The notes under the pieces were generated by a model. It saw only the letters and a list, made by a program, of their open reading frames with translations. It did no database searches and was not told where the DNA came from. 64,000 nt of DNA from Nocardioides caldifontis (lineage in GTDB: Bacteria; Actinomycetota; Actinomycetes; Propionibacteriales; Nocardioidaceae). The stretch's first letter is position 1. Each line of letters opens with the position of its first letter. The position numbers and the translations under genes were made by a program. The stretch covers positions 557,010 through 621,009 of the forward strand of contig NZ_ML701735.1 of NCBI RefSeq assembly GCF_008087345.1, in the 5' to 3' direction. This document shows positions 15,617-23,848 of the stretch, in pieces.

Positions 15617-18061
15617 CCATCCACGCTCGACGACCTGCCAGAGGGCGACACCGGCGGCCAGCGACAGCAGCACACCGAGCAGCGGCCGACCGTGCTCGAA
15701 GTGCGGGTAGACCTGCCAGTGCGACAGGTAGACGTAGAGCGAGGCACCAGCCAGGAGCCCGCACGCCCGGACCAGCGTGCGCGGCAGCCGGAGCTGCGGC
15801 ACCCACACGAGCAGCAGCATTCCGGCGAGGACCAGCGACTCGCGAGCGGTGTCCTCGAGGAACCCGGGTGTCGCGACGCACAGCAGCCCGGTGAGCACGC
15901 CACGGTGGACGGCGGTGGTCGCGCGGGACGCCGCCCATCCGACCGCGAAGAGCCAGAACACGACGTGCGCGCGGTGGATCTCGTCACCACCCCGCAGCGA
16001 GACGACGTCGTAGCGGGCCAGCAGCCCCAGGCCGGCCAGCGCGACCGGCAGCCAGTAGCCCCACCGCTGCTCGATGCGGTGCACCGCGGGCACGGCCAGG
16101 AAGGCCGCGGTCAGCAGCAGCAGCGCGACCAGCGCCTCGAGGAACCACAGGTGCCAGGCGGGTTCGGACCACGCCTCCGGCCCCAGGACGCCGTTGAGCA
16201 GCAGCGCCGTCTGCCAGGGGTAGGCCGACGCGAGCAGCGCGAACCCACCGACCCACAACACCGAGGGCACGACGATCCGCGCCACGCTCGACAGCACCCG
16301 GGTCAGCCGATCACGCCGGGACGGAGACGCGAGCTGGAAGCGGCCCAGGTTGAACCCCGCGATGCCGAGGAGCAGGTGGGCGCCGCCGGTGAGCACGAAC
16401 AGGTTCCCGTGGGTGCCGACGATGGCCACGATGGCCAGCGCCCGGAGCACCACGTTGGTCTCGACGGCGGCGCCTCTGCGGCGCCGGCGTGCGGCCTGGA
16501 GCCGACCGATCGGCGTGGTGTGCCAACCCGGCGGCAGGTGTCCCAGGGCCTCCTCGAGCCGCAGCGACATCTCGACGTAGGACAGGGAGTCGCCGCCCAG
16601 CGAGACGAACGTGTCGTCGCGTCCGACCTGGTCGCGTCCGAGCACCTGCGCGAAGAGCGCGGCGAGGTCGTCCCCGCCACCGTCGACGGCCGACCCGACG
16701 GCGCCTCGCGGCAAGGCCAGGACGGAGCGGTGGTCGGGCTTCCCGGAGGGCAGCCGCGGCAGGCTGTCGACCACACGCACGTCGAGCGCGTGCTCGGGGA
16801 CGCCTGTCACCGCGGCCAGCGCCGCCCGTGCCTGCTCGGCCTGCGGCTGTCCGCCGACCACCGCCACCACCAGCCGGTCGCCCTCGGCGGCGCAGAGGGC
16901 CTGGTGGCCGGCGTCGGCGAGCAGCTTCTCGAGCCGGTCGAGGTCCAGCCGGAGGCCGTAGAGCTTCACGAAGCGCGAGGCGCGGCCGACCACCTCGAGC
17001 AGTCCGTCGGCGGTCCGGCGCGCGAGGTCTCCGGTCCGCAGCTCGGAGACCACTCGTCCCAGCGCCAGGTCCGCGGGGCGCTCGGCGTATCCGAGCATCA
17101 CGTTCGGTCCCGAGTAGACGAGCTCGCCGACCTCAGCGCCCGCCGGCTCGATGCGCAGCTTGCCGCCAGGGATCGGGACGCCCACGGCTTCCGGACTCTT
17201 CGCCGCCAGCTCAGGTGGCAGGTAAGCCATCCGGGCGGTGGCCTCGGTCTGGCCGTACATCACGAAGAGGTCGAACCCGCGACGCCGCCCGAGCTCGGCG
17301 AAGCGGCGCACGCGCTCGGCGGGCATCTTGCCGCCGGCCTGGGTGAGGTAGCGCAGCGTCGGCAGCTCCTGGCCCGTGAATCCCACGCGGTCGAGCAGCT
17401 CGAAGGTGTAGGGGACGCCGGCCAGTGACGTGACGCCGTGGCTCCGGCACAGCTCCCAGAAGCACCGGTCGACCACGGACAGGGAGGTCAGGAGGACAGC
17501 GGCGCCGCGGAGCAGGTGGCTGTGGAGGACCGAGAGCCCGTAGCAGTAGTGCAGCGGGAGGGTCGTGGCCGCCACGTCGTCCGCACGGATCTCCAGGTAC
17601 TCCGCGATCGACTCGGCGTTGGCCTGCACGTTGCCGGCGCTGAGCCGGACGAGGCGGGGCGAGCCCGTGCTGCCCGAGGTCGACAGCAGGAGCGCCAGGT
17701 CCGGGTGCAGCTCGTGGACCGTCCCGACCCGACGCTCGGTGACGGCTCCACCCTCCACGAGGACGTCAGGGTCGTAGGCGGCCACCAGCTGCGCGAGGTC
17801 GCTCGTCGGGTCCGCGACGAGGACGGGGTGGCCTCCGGCCAGCGCTCCGAGGTACCAGATGACGGTCTCGACGTCGTTCCCCCCCGCCAGAAGGACCAGT
17901 CGGCGGGTCGTGCCGAGGCGCGCCCTCGCGGCCTCCACCCGGTCCGCCAGCTCGCCGTACGACAGCGAGAACCCGGCACCGAGGAGCGCCGGGCGTCGTC
18001 CGTGGTCCGCCAGCCGGTGGGCCAGCAGGACGCCCCGGAGCTCCGGGACGGTGGCAGTCAT
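15395..18061 (-). CDS. Adenylation - carrier (PCP) - acyltransferase-3 fusion membrane protein
   Basis: An 888-residue three-part enzyme. Residues 1-450 are an AMP-forming adenylation domain (LLSTSGSTGSPRLV at about 126-138, MYGQTEATARM about 268-278, LRTGDLARR about 341-349, A10 Lys K441 in LPSGKPD). Residues of about 460-525 are a carrier domain with phosphopantetheine Ser492 in LGGDSLS. Residues 536-815 are an acyltransferase-3 (AT3) domain with about ten helices and the family R-x10-H pair (R540, H551). This unites in one chain what the Dlt D-alanylation pathway does with DltA, DltC and a membrane acyltransferase. The acyl or aminoacyl group and the acceptor are unknown. ATG 18061 follows a leaderless -10 and an iron box. 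The last about 70 residues are encoded opposite the FbpC-like gene and are probably non-domain read-through. Confidence 0.8.
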   Translation of the reverse strand: MTATVPELRGVLLAHRLADHGRRPALLGAGFSLSYGELADRVEAARARLGTTRRLVLLAGGNDVETVIWYLGALAGGHPVLVADPTSDLAQLVAAYDPDVLVEGGAVTERRVGTVHELHPDLALLLSTSGSTGSPRLVRLSAGNVQANAESIAEYLEIRADDVAATTLPLHYCYGLSVLHSHLLRGAAVLLTSLSVVDRCFWELCRSHGVTSLAGVPYTFELLDRVGFTGQELPTLRYLTQAGGKMPAERVRRFAELGRRRGFDLFVMYGQTEATARMAYLPPELAAKSPEAVGVPIPGGKLRIEPAGAEVGELVYSGPNVMLGYAERPADLALGRVVSELRTGDLARRTADGLLEVVGRASRFVKLYGLRLDLDRLEKLLADAGHQALCAAEGDRLVVAVVGGQPQAEQARAALAAVTGVPEHALDVRVVDSLPRLPSGKPDHRSVLALPRGAVGSAVDGGGDDLAALFAQVLGRDQVGRDDTFVSLGGDSLSYVEMSLRLEEALGHLPPGWHTTPIGRLQAARRRRRGAAVETNVVLRALAIVAIVGTHGNLFVLTGGAHLLLGIAGFNLGRFQLASPSRRDRLTRVLSSVARIVVPSVLWVGGFALLASAYPWQTALLLNGVLGPEAWSEPAWHLWFLEALVALLLLTAAFLAVPAVHRIEQRWGYWLPVALAGLGLLARYDVVSLRGGDEIHRAHVVFWLFAVGWAASRATTAVHRGVLTGLLCVATPGFLEDTARESLVLAGMLLLVWVPQLRLPRTLVRACGLLAGASLYVYLSHWQVYPHFEHGRPLLGVLLSLAAGVALWQVVERGWSGLRGCVGRQGRHHRVAGDEHRRRPGDQADPDRGPRGVVHAVLGPGPDRAPRREPHQVQDEGAVVLHPLDARS

Positions 18062-18067
18062 GGCGAA

Positions 18068-18090
18068 AGGGTAAGGCAAGCCTCACTTCA
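18068..18090 (-). promoter_or_regulatory. Leaderless -10 (TACCCT) overlapped by an iron box
   Basis: On the minus strand TACCCT (18073 down to 18068) lies 6 nt before the ATG at 18061, giving a leaderless promoter. The 19-mer at 18072-18090 (minus strand TGAAGTGAGGCTTGCCTTA) agrees at 13 of 19 positions with the actinobacterial iron-box consensus and covers the upstream edge of the -10. The layout matches that of the iron transporter promoter 6 kb away. Confidence 0.55.
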
Positions 18091-18324
18091 CGCGAAGGGC
18101 GTGGTGCGAGGCGACCGTGCCAGGCGGCGCGAGCCGCCCACGCGGCTCCCGACCGCTTCCTCCGCCACGGTCGTACGTCCCCCGAGCGGTGACCTCCGGG
18201 CCCTGTCCAGTCCAGGACCCGCTGCTCAGACTGGCCTGAGGGACGGTCTCCACCCCGGTGGCGCCGCGGCTCGGCCCGGCACGACCCCGCACCAGGCCCA
18301 CCAGGCCGTCCGCAGGAGGTTCCC

Positions 18325-18789
18325 GTGATCGAGACCGCTGCACTCGCCACCTCCGTCGTCACCGCGTTCCTGGTGCCCCTGGTCAAGAAGGGCGCGGAGA
18401 AGCTCACCGACGAGCTCAGCGAGAAGGCCGGCTCCGCGGCCGCCGACGGCCTCGTCGGCGTGGCCCGCAAGCTCTGGGAACGGATCCGCGGCAAGACCCG
18501 CGGCACGCCCGACGCCGAGGTCGTCGACCTGTTCGAGAAGCAGCCCGACCGGCTCGCCGATCCGCTCCGGGCGGTCGTCGAGGAGCTCCTCACCGAGGAC
18601 GCGGAGCTCCGTGACGAGGTGACCGCGCTCCTGGAGGCCGAGGAGGGTGGCCGCACCCGCTGGCAGCTCATGGGCGAGTACGTCGGAGCGGTGGACGCCC
18701 GCGGCGCCACGATCACCGGCGGGCAGGTCGCCGGCGTGATCGTCGGCAGCGCCGACCCGCCGTCACCCTCAGGCCCCGGCACCCCATGA
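18325..18789 (+). CDS. Small helical protein, first gene of STAND-like operon (candidate effector/adaptor)
   Basis: A 154-residue protein I cannot assign to a named family. Residues 1-20 are hydrophobic (ETAALATSVVTAFLVPLV) and could be a membrane or buried helix. Residues 20-110 are amphipathic, charged helices (KKGAEKLTDELSEKAG, VVEELLTEDAELRDEV). Residues 119-143 are a Gly/Val/Ile-rich beta-like segment (GAVDARGATITG, then AGVIVG), and the tail is Pro/Ser-rich. A very similar segment occurs inside the second NTPase of the same operon. Helical domain plus short C-terminal beta motif is the layout of proteins that signal to NLR-like partners by homotypic (amyloid-type) motifs; this reading is an inference. 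The start is GTG 18325 after GCAGGAGG. Its stop overlaps the next gene (ATGA). Confidence 0.75.
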   Translation: MIETAALATSVVTAFLVPLVKKGAEKLTDELSEKAGSAAADGLVGVARKLWERIRGKTRGTPDAEVVDLFEKQPDRLADPLRAVVEELLTEDAELRDEVTALLEAEEGGRTRWQLMGEYVGAVDARGATITGGQVAGVIVGSADPPSPSGPGTP

Positions 18790-19538
18790 CCGTCCTCTCC
18801 TCGCCCGTGCCGGTCGGCCGGTCGCGGGAGCTGAGCACCCTGCTCGAGCCGGTCCGGCCCGACCGGCCCGCCGTGCTGGTCGTGGCCGGACGTCCGGGCT
18901 CCGGCCGCAGCTACCTCGTCGCGCAGCTCCGCGACCGCGTGGTCGGCCTCGGCTACCGCTGCATCGGCGTCGAGGAGGAGCTCGTGGTCGAGCGGACCAC
19001 GACGCTGCGCGACGTGTGGCGCGTCCTCGAGGCGGTCCCCCACCTCGACGAGCCGGCGTCGGGTCCCCGGCACGACGGGGAGGGCGGGCTCCGTGCGCGG
19101 GCCGCGCTGGCGTTCGAGCGGATCGTCGAGACCGCGCGCTACGAGCAACGCGTGCTCGAGGCGTTCCGCAAGGCCGCCCCGCTCATGGTGGCCGTGGAGG
19201 GCTACACCCCCGGTCCGGCGCTGGGCGCGTGGGTGGTCTCACGGCTGATCCCCCAGCTGCGCAAGGACTCCGTACCGATCGTGCTGGTCCTCTCCGGGGT
19301 CGAGGAGCACCTCGCCGCGGTCAGCGCCGTCGCCGACGCCAGCGTCACGCTCGGGGAGCTCGACCGGGAGGAGGTGGCGGCCTTCCTCCGGTCACGCGGG
19401 GAGGGGCTGGAGCCGCCTCTGGACGAGCCGGAGCTCGCGGCGTACGTCGACGCGGTCTCGCGCGAGCCCACGTTGATGGACGCGTTCGTGCGGGTGCTGG
19501 AGGCGATGCGGGAGGAGGCGTCCCGTGGGCAGCCCTGA
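18786..19538 (+). CDS. STAND-like P-loop ATPase with atypical Walker A (operon gene 2)
   Basis: A 250-residue protein that opens PVGRSRELSTLL (residues 9-20), like the VGRExEL box before the P-loop in STAND/AAA-type NTPases. Its Walker A is GRPGSGRS (35-42), with Arg where Lys is expected. A Walker-B-like strand PLMVAVEGY (132-140) has Glu but no Asp. IVLVLSGVEEH (165-175) could be the sensor strand. It ends after about 60 residues of helix, without repeats. The Lys-to-Arg change may cripple ATP hydrolysis and suggests a regulatory subunit paired with the NTPase encoded next. ATG 18786 overlaps the stop of gene 1 (ATGA), and the end overlaps the start of gene 3 by 14 bp. No specific family recognised. 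Confidence 0.75.
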   Translation: MTVLSSPVPVGRSRELSTLLEPVRPDRPAVLVVAGRPGSGRSYLVAQLRDRVVGLGYRCIGVEEELVVERTTTLRDVWRVLEAVPHLDEPASGPRHDGEGGLRARAALAFERIVETARYEQRVLEAFRKAAPLMVAVEGYTPGPALGAWVVSRLIPQLRKDSVPIVLVLSGVEEHLAAVSAVADASVTLGELDREEVAAFLRSRGEGLEPPLDEPELAAYVDAVSREPTLMDAFVRVLEAMREEASRGQP

Positions 19539-20442
19539 GCCGTCCCAGATCGTCGACCGGGAGTCCGAGGTCGAGGTCTTCTCCTCGATGCTCCGCTTCG
19601 AGTCGAGCCGGCGCGTCATGGTCGTCTGCGACCGCCAGGGGCGCGGGAAGACCGCGCTGCTGCGCAAGCTGCGCTACCAGTGCGAGTACGTCGTCGACCC
19701 GCCGGTCCCGGTGGCGCTCTTCGACTTCGACACCGAGCCGGTCACCGACGAGATCGACGTCGTCACCCGGTTGGCCGAGGACCTGGGCGAGGCCGACGAC
19801 CCCGTCCCGCTGCCCACGTTCGAGAAGCTCAACCACGCCCGGACGATCCGCGACACCGGTCAGTTCGTCCAGGCGTGGCAGTCGGTGCAAGGAGCCGTCG
19901 ACCTCAGCGGCGCCTCCGTCAGCGGCGAGGCCCAGGCCGCCGGCGTGATCCAGAACATCCACGTCCAGCACGTCGAGACGCTGTCCTTCCCCGAGTGGAC
20001 CGAGCCCCTCGACCGGCACGTGCGCAAGCTGTGCAAGGAGGCGTTCTTCTCCGACCTCCTGCGCGCCGCCCAGGGGCGGCCGGTCGTGCTGCTCCTCGAC
20101 ACCGTGGACGCGGCCGACCAGGACATGCGCCGATGGCTGTTGCGCGACCTGCTGCGCCGGCGGCTGCTCAGCGACTGGGAGCACCACCGCCTGCTGCTGC
20201 TGATCGCCGGCACCGACGTGGACCAGCTGCTCGAGCCGCTGACCCCCGAGCAACAGGAGTGCCTCGAACCGGTGGCAACGCTGAAGAGCTGGGGACCGGA
20301 CCACGTCCGCGCGTTCCTCCAGGTGCACGGCTACGACGGGTTCAGCGACGAGGAGATCGACGTCGTGCAGAAGGCGATCGAGGCCGGGAAGTCGCTGGTG
20401 AAGGCGATGCAGGTCGCCGAGATCATGAAGGACACCGGCTGA
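19525..20442 (+). CDS. STAND-like P-loop NTPase (operon gene 3)
   Basis: A 305-residue protein. IVDRESEVEVFSSML (9-23) is the pre-P-loop box. The Walker A is the tail form DRQGRGKTALL (36-46) with intact GKT, and the Walker B is PVVLLLDTVDAAD (186-198). LLLLIAGTDVDQ (about 227-238) is a sensor-like strand. Between Walker A and B lies an insert (about 110-150) containing GAVDLSGASVSG and AGVIQNI, closely resembling the C-terminal motif of gene 1. The protein ends just after a helical lid, where STAND proteins normally continue into winged-helix and repeat domains. Those are supplied by the next gene, whose ATG overlaps this stop by one base (TGATG). GTG 19525 has GGAGGAGG upstream. Function inferred only: signal-transduction NTPase. 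Confidence 0.78.
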   Translation: MGSPEPSQIVDRESEVEVFSSMLRFESSRRVMVVCDRQGRGKTALLRKLRYQCEYVVDPPVPVALFDFDTEPVTDEIDVVTRLAEDLGEADDPVPLPTFEKLNHARTIRDTGQFVQAWQSVQGAVDLSGASVSGEAQAAGVIQNIHVQHVETLSFPEWTEPLDRHVRKLCKEAFFSDLLRAAQGRPVVLLLDTVDAADQDMRRWLLRDLLRRRLLSDWEHHRLLLLIAGTDVDQLLEPLTPEQQECLEPVATLKSWGPDHVRAFLQVHGYDGFSDEEIDVVQKAIEAGKSLVKAMQVAEIMKDTG

Positions 20443-22691
20443 TGGCCGAGCGTGCCTCAGCGAGCGAGCTCGTCGAGCTGCGTGACGTCGAGCTCGCGGG
20501 TCGGCTCCTCGACTCCTGGGCACGCCGGGACGACCTGCTCCGCCGGCTGCTGATGCTCGCGGTGGTCCCGCGGATCGTGGACCGAGAGCTGCTGGCCGCG
20601 CTCACGGGCACCACGGCCGAGGACGACCGGTTCGCCGGGGGCTACGCGCGGCTCGTCGGGTCGCCGTTCGTGAAGGAGGGCGCCGGCTCCAGCTTCACGC
20701 TCCACGACGAGCTCCGCCGCCCCCTCCTCGAGCTGTGGGAGGAGCAGGGGTTCGAGGGCCGCTCGCTCGCCGACCTGCGCAGGACGGTGTGGGAGCTGTG
20801 GGAGGGCCGCTACCGCGACGGCTGCCGCGACGAGGGGGCGCTGGACCTGGTCGCCCCGGTCCTGCGCCGGGCGAACCCGCGCCGGTTCCGGGCGGCGGAC
20901 CGGGCGATCCGGAAGGACGTCGACCACGCGCTCCTCGAGACCGTCGCCGCCGCGGTCGCCTACGACCCCGCGGTGGCGCTCGACCGGCTCGACGGCTGGT
21001 TGGCCGACCGCGCCGCCCGCCAGGAGTACCGCCGGTGCGACCTCGTGGCCCGCTCCTTCGCCGACGCCCTCGTCGCCCTCCCCGGCGAGCGACGCACCGC
21101 GGTGCTCGAGGGGTGGGCGGCGTACTACCGCGCGCGGGCAGCCGGGCTGATGGAGGACTGGGAGACGGCCGACGACTGGCTCGACGACGCCGACGGGCAC
21201 GCCGCCGCGGACGCGCGGCTGGCGTTCTGGGTGGCCAGCCTGCGCGTCGACCACCTCGTGCGGCGCGACCGGCTGGTCGAGGCCCAGGAGACCGCGGAGG
21301 CCCTCGTCGCACGCCACGCCGGCAACCCGCCGGACCCGTGGAACGAGAACGTCGTCCACGGCCAGCTGGCGACCGTCCACGAGAACCGCTGGCAGCCGGA
21401 CGAGGCCGTTGCCTCCTACCGGGCGGCGACCGCCAGCGCGACCGCGGCCGGCAACACCGCCGCCGCAGTGCAGGCCCGGCTCTCCCTCACCCGCGTGGTG
21501 CAGGACGCCGTGACCGCCGCCGAGGAGGTGCTCCGCGCGGTCGCGACGAGCCGGCTGGAGTGCCCCGACCGAGGCATCAACCAGAGGGCGAGCCGCCGCG
21601 CCCTGGTCGTCCTGGGGTGGGAGTCGCCCCGCCTGGCGGCGGCGCTGGTGCGCGAGGTCCGGCAGCTCACCCGGGGCGACGGGCCGCAGGCCGTCGTCGA
21701 CCTGGCCGTCGACCGCGCCTCGACCTTCGAGGCGGCCGGGCTCGCGCACCGGGCCGTCGAGGTCCTCGACAAGGCGATCACCGACGCCGCGGAGCTCGCC
21801 CCGGAACGGGTGCCGGACCTGAAGGCCTCCCGCGCGGCCCTCGGCGACCGCGTGGGCAGGGCGGAGGACGCCGTCGCGCTGAACCTGTCGGTCATCGCCG
21901 ACCCGCTGGTGCCCGCCGGAGCATGGCAACGGGCCCGCTGCCTGACCAATGCCGCCCTGAGCCTGCTCGAGACCTCGCAGGCCGGGCGGGCGCTCGAGCT
22001 CGCCCTGCAGGCCCAGCCGCTCTTCGCGGAGATCGGGAACGAGCGCGCGGCTGCCTACCTCTGGACAGTCCGGAGCGAGGCCCACCGGCTGCTCGGCGAC
22101 CTCGAGGAGGCACGGCGCTGCCTCGACCGGATCACGATGCCGCTGCCGGCTTGGTGGGAGTCCGACGCCCGGTTCGCCCGCTCCCGGCTCGCGGCGGCGC
22201 AGGGCGACCGCGACGGCGCCGCGGTGCTGGCGCGCGAGGGCTACGAACTGGTGCGCGACCGCGACGACCGCCACCTCCGCCTCACCGCCTGCTCCGAGGC
22301 CCTCCATCGGGCGGCCCGCGCCGGCCGTCACGCCGACGTCGCGGCCTTGGGGACGGAGGTCTCCGCACTGGCGGCCGCGGCCACGGCGTACGAGACATGG
22401 CAGCCCACCGAGACCACCCTGCGGGCCGACGAGCACCTGGCCGAGGCGGTGCGGATCTGGAAGGCCGGGATCGGGACCGACCGGATGCGGCTGAGGTCGG
22501 CGCACGAGCACTGCGCGGAGTCCCTCGGCCTCGACGGCGCAAGCGCCTGGGCGCACGTGGAGGCGGCGCTCATCGACCTCGCCCGCGGCGAGCGGCCGGC
22601 GGCGACGCACCAGCTCGAGGCAGCGCTCGACCTCGGTGAGCCGGTGTTCAGCGCGGCGCTGCGGACCGTGGCCGCGGAGCTGACGGCCTGA
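20442..22691 (+). CDS. Winged-helix + TPR-like repeat protein (operon gene 4, candidate sensor)
   Basis: A 749-residue protein. Residues of about 15-110 look like the winged-helix segment that follows the NTPase in STAND proteins (LLRRLLMLAVVPRIVDRELLAAL, then a short beta-turn and FTLHDELRRPLLELWEEQG). From about 150 to the end are helical repeats rich in Ala/Arg with TPR-like spacing (for example GWAAYYRARAAGLMEDWETADDWL and SAHEHCAESLGLDG). There is no signal peptide or catalytic motif. With the NTPase before it, it would make one conventional STAND architecture split over two genes with a one-base stop/start overlap. The frame upstream of the ATG is open to 19680, so a frameshift origin of the split is conceivable. 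TPR regions in such systems usually bind the trigger; none can be named. Confidence 0.75.
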   Translation: MAERASASELVELRDVELAGRLLDSWARRDDLLRRLLMLAVVPRIVDRELLAALTGTTAEDDRFAGGYARLVGSPFVKEGAGSSFTLHDELRRPLLELWEEQGFEGRSLADLRRTVWELWEGRYRDGCRDEGALDLVAPVLRRANPRRFRAADRAIRKDVDHALLETVAAAVAYDPAVALDRLDGWLADRAARQEYRRCDLVARSFADALVALPGERRTAVLEGWAAYYRARAAGLMEDWETADDWLDDADGHAAADARLAFWVASLRVDHLVRRDRLVEAQETAEALVARHAGNPPDPWNENVVHGQLATVHENRWQPDEAVASYRAATASATAAGNTAAAVQARLSLTRVVQDAVTAAEEVLRAVATSRLECPDRGINQRASRRALVVLGWESPRLAAALVREVRQLTRGDGPQAVVDLAVDRASTFEAAGLAHRAVEVLDKAITDAAELAPERVPDLKASRAALGDRVGRAEDAVALNLSVIADPLVPAGAWQRARCLTNAALSLLETSQAGRALELALQAQPLFAEIGNERAAAYLWTVRSEAHRLLGDLEEARRCLDRITMPLPAWWESDARFARSRLAAAQGDRDGAAVLAREGYELVRDRDDRHLRLTACSEALHRAARAGRHADVAALGTEVSALAAAATAYETWQPTETTLRADEHLAEAVRIWKAGIGTDRMRLRSAHEHCAESLGLDGASAWAHVEAALIDLARGERPAATHQLEAALDLGEPVFSAALRTVAAELTA

Positions 22692-22720
22692 ACGAGGGAC
22701 TGCCAGGCGGAGGAGAACCG

Positions 22721-22795
<75 letters not shown>

Positions 22796-22860
22796 AGGTG
22801 GCCGGCGGACCGACCGACAGCGAAGATATCACCCGCTTCGCACGGGTCCGAATCGCCCCG

Positions 22861-23748
22861 TCAGCTTCCCACCGCGCGCTGGTCCTCGGGGCCCTGGGTG
22901 GCGGTCGCCGCCTCCGCGACGAGGGCGCTGTCGGCGGCGTTGCGCCCCGAGCTCGCGACGCCGGGAGCGTTGAGGTCGATGGTGCGGACCGAGCGGGTGG
23001 CCCGCGGCTTGGTGACGTACGTCGGGAGGGTGACCGGGACCGGGTCCCAGAGCTCCTGCTTCGCCGGGATCGGGTCGGCGAGCAGTCCGACCGGGAACGA
23101 CGCGGTGTCGTCGAGACCGGAGACCACGGCGAACCCCTGCTCGTTGCGCTCCTCGACGACCTCGATGACTGCCTCGGGGTGCTCCACCGGGTCGACCTCG
23201 GTGACGGTGGTCTCGACGACCTCGGCCACCGGCTCGACGGCCCGGGCGGTCCGCAGGTCGGCGAGCGTCCGCTCCCAGCGAGCGTGCTCGCAGCGCACCA
23301 GCACCCGGGCGAGCACGAGGAACCCGAGGACGAGCGCCCCTGGGATCGCAGCCGCCCACGGCTGCAGGGTGCCGGTGTACGAACCCGCGCCGACGGCAAG
23401 CGTCGCGAGCAGCAGCACCGCGAGCACCCGGCGGCGGCGCTTGGCCGCTGCTGCGGCGGCAGCGCGGTGGGCCGCCGCGAGCCGCTTGCGGTCGACGGGA
23501 CGACGGGGCGCGGGGACGCTCGGCATCGCCGGCGACTCCGTCCGCGGTGCGGGGATCCTCGGCTTCTGGACCACGAGGCGCGGACCGTCGTCGGCCACCT
23601 CGCGGCGGGCGAGGACGCGGGCGTCCTCGGAGACCGTGTCGAGGGCCCGCGTGCGGGCGGCCTCGTCGTGGTGACGGAGGGCCTTGGGGATGAGGACGAC
23701 AGCCCAGACCACAGCGAGTGCGACGAAGATCAGCCCGGACAGTTCCAC
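22861..23748 (-). CDS. sepX: Divisome protein SepX/GlpR-like
   Basis: A 295-residue membrane protein. One N-terminal helix MELSGLIFVALAVVWAVVLIPKALRHHDE is the characteristic start of actinobacterial SepX (Streptomyces) / GlpR (Corynebacterium). Next come a charged linker, two more helices at about 105-145, and an acidic cytoplasmic tail. GlpR is the membrane receptor of the MoeA-like protein Glp, which binds FtsZ and links to Wag31; SepX acts at Streptomyces division septa. The moeA-like gene lies four genes upstream in the same run, as in those species. GTG 23748 is used, with no good Shine-Dalgarno. It is the last gene of the galU/moeA run, about 100 bp after the GNAT gene. Confidence 0.8.
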   Translation of the reverse strand: MELSGLIFVALAVVWAVVLIPKALRHHDEAARTRALDTVSEDARVLARREVADDGPRLVVQKPRIPAPRTESPAMPSVPAPRRPVDRKRLAAAHRAAAAAAAKRRRRVLAVLLLATLAVGAGSYTGTLQPWAAAIPGALVLGFLVLARVLVRCEHARWERTLADLRTARAVEPVAEVVETTVTEVDPVEHPEAVIEVVEERNEQGFAVVSGLDDTASFPVGLLADPIPAKQELWDPVPVTLPTYVTKPRATRSVRTIDLNAPGVASSGRNAADSALVAEAATATQGPEDQRAVGS

Positions 23749-23848
23749 GAGGAAGAGCGTACGAGCGGCTGAGGCCGATGTGACGCATGGTGTCCGGTGT
23801 GTCGGTTGTGGCCAGCCAACTCGCCGTCACATCCCGTTGTCCGAGCGT

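Noticed and set aside
19680-20441. In-frame open extension upstream of the TPR gene, suggesting a frameshifted single STAND gene
   Set aside because: The NTPase motifs lie in the other frame up to its own TGA, and ATG 20442 sits in a normal TGATG coupling. I kept two genes but noted the alternative.
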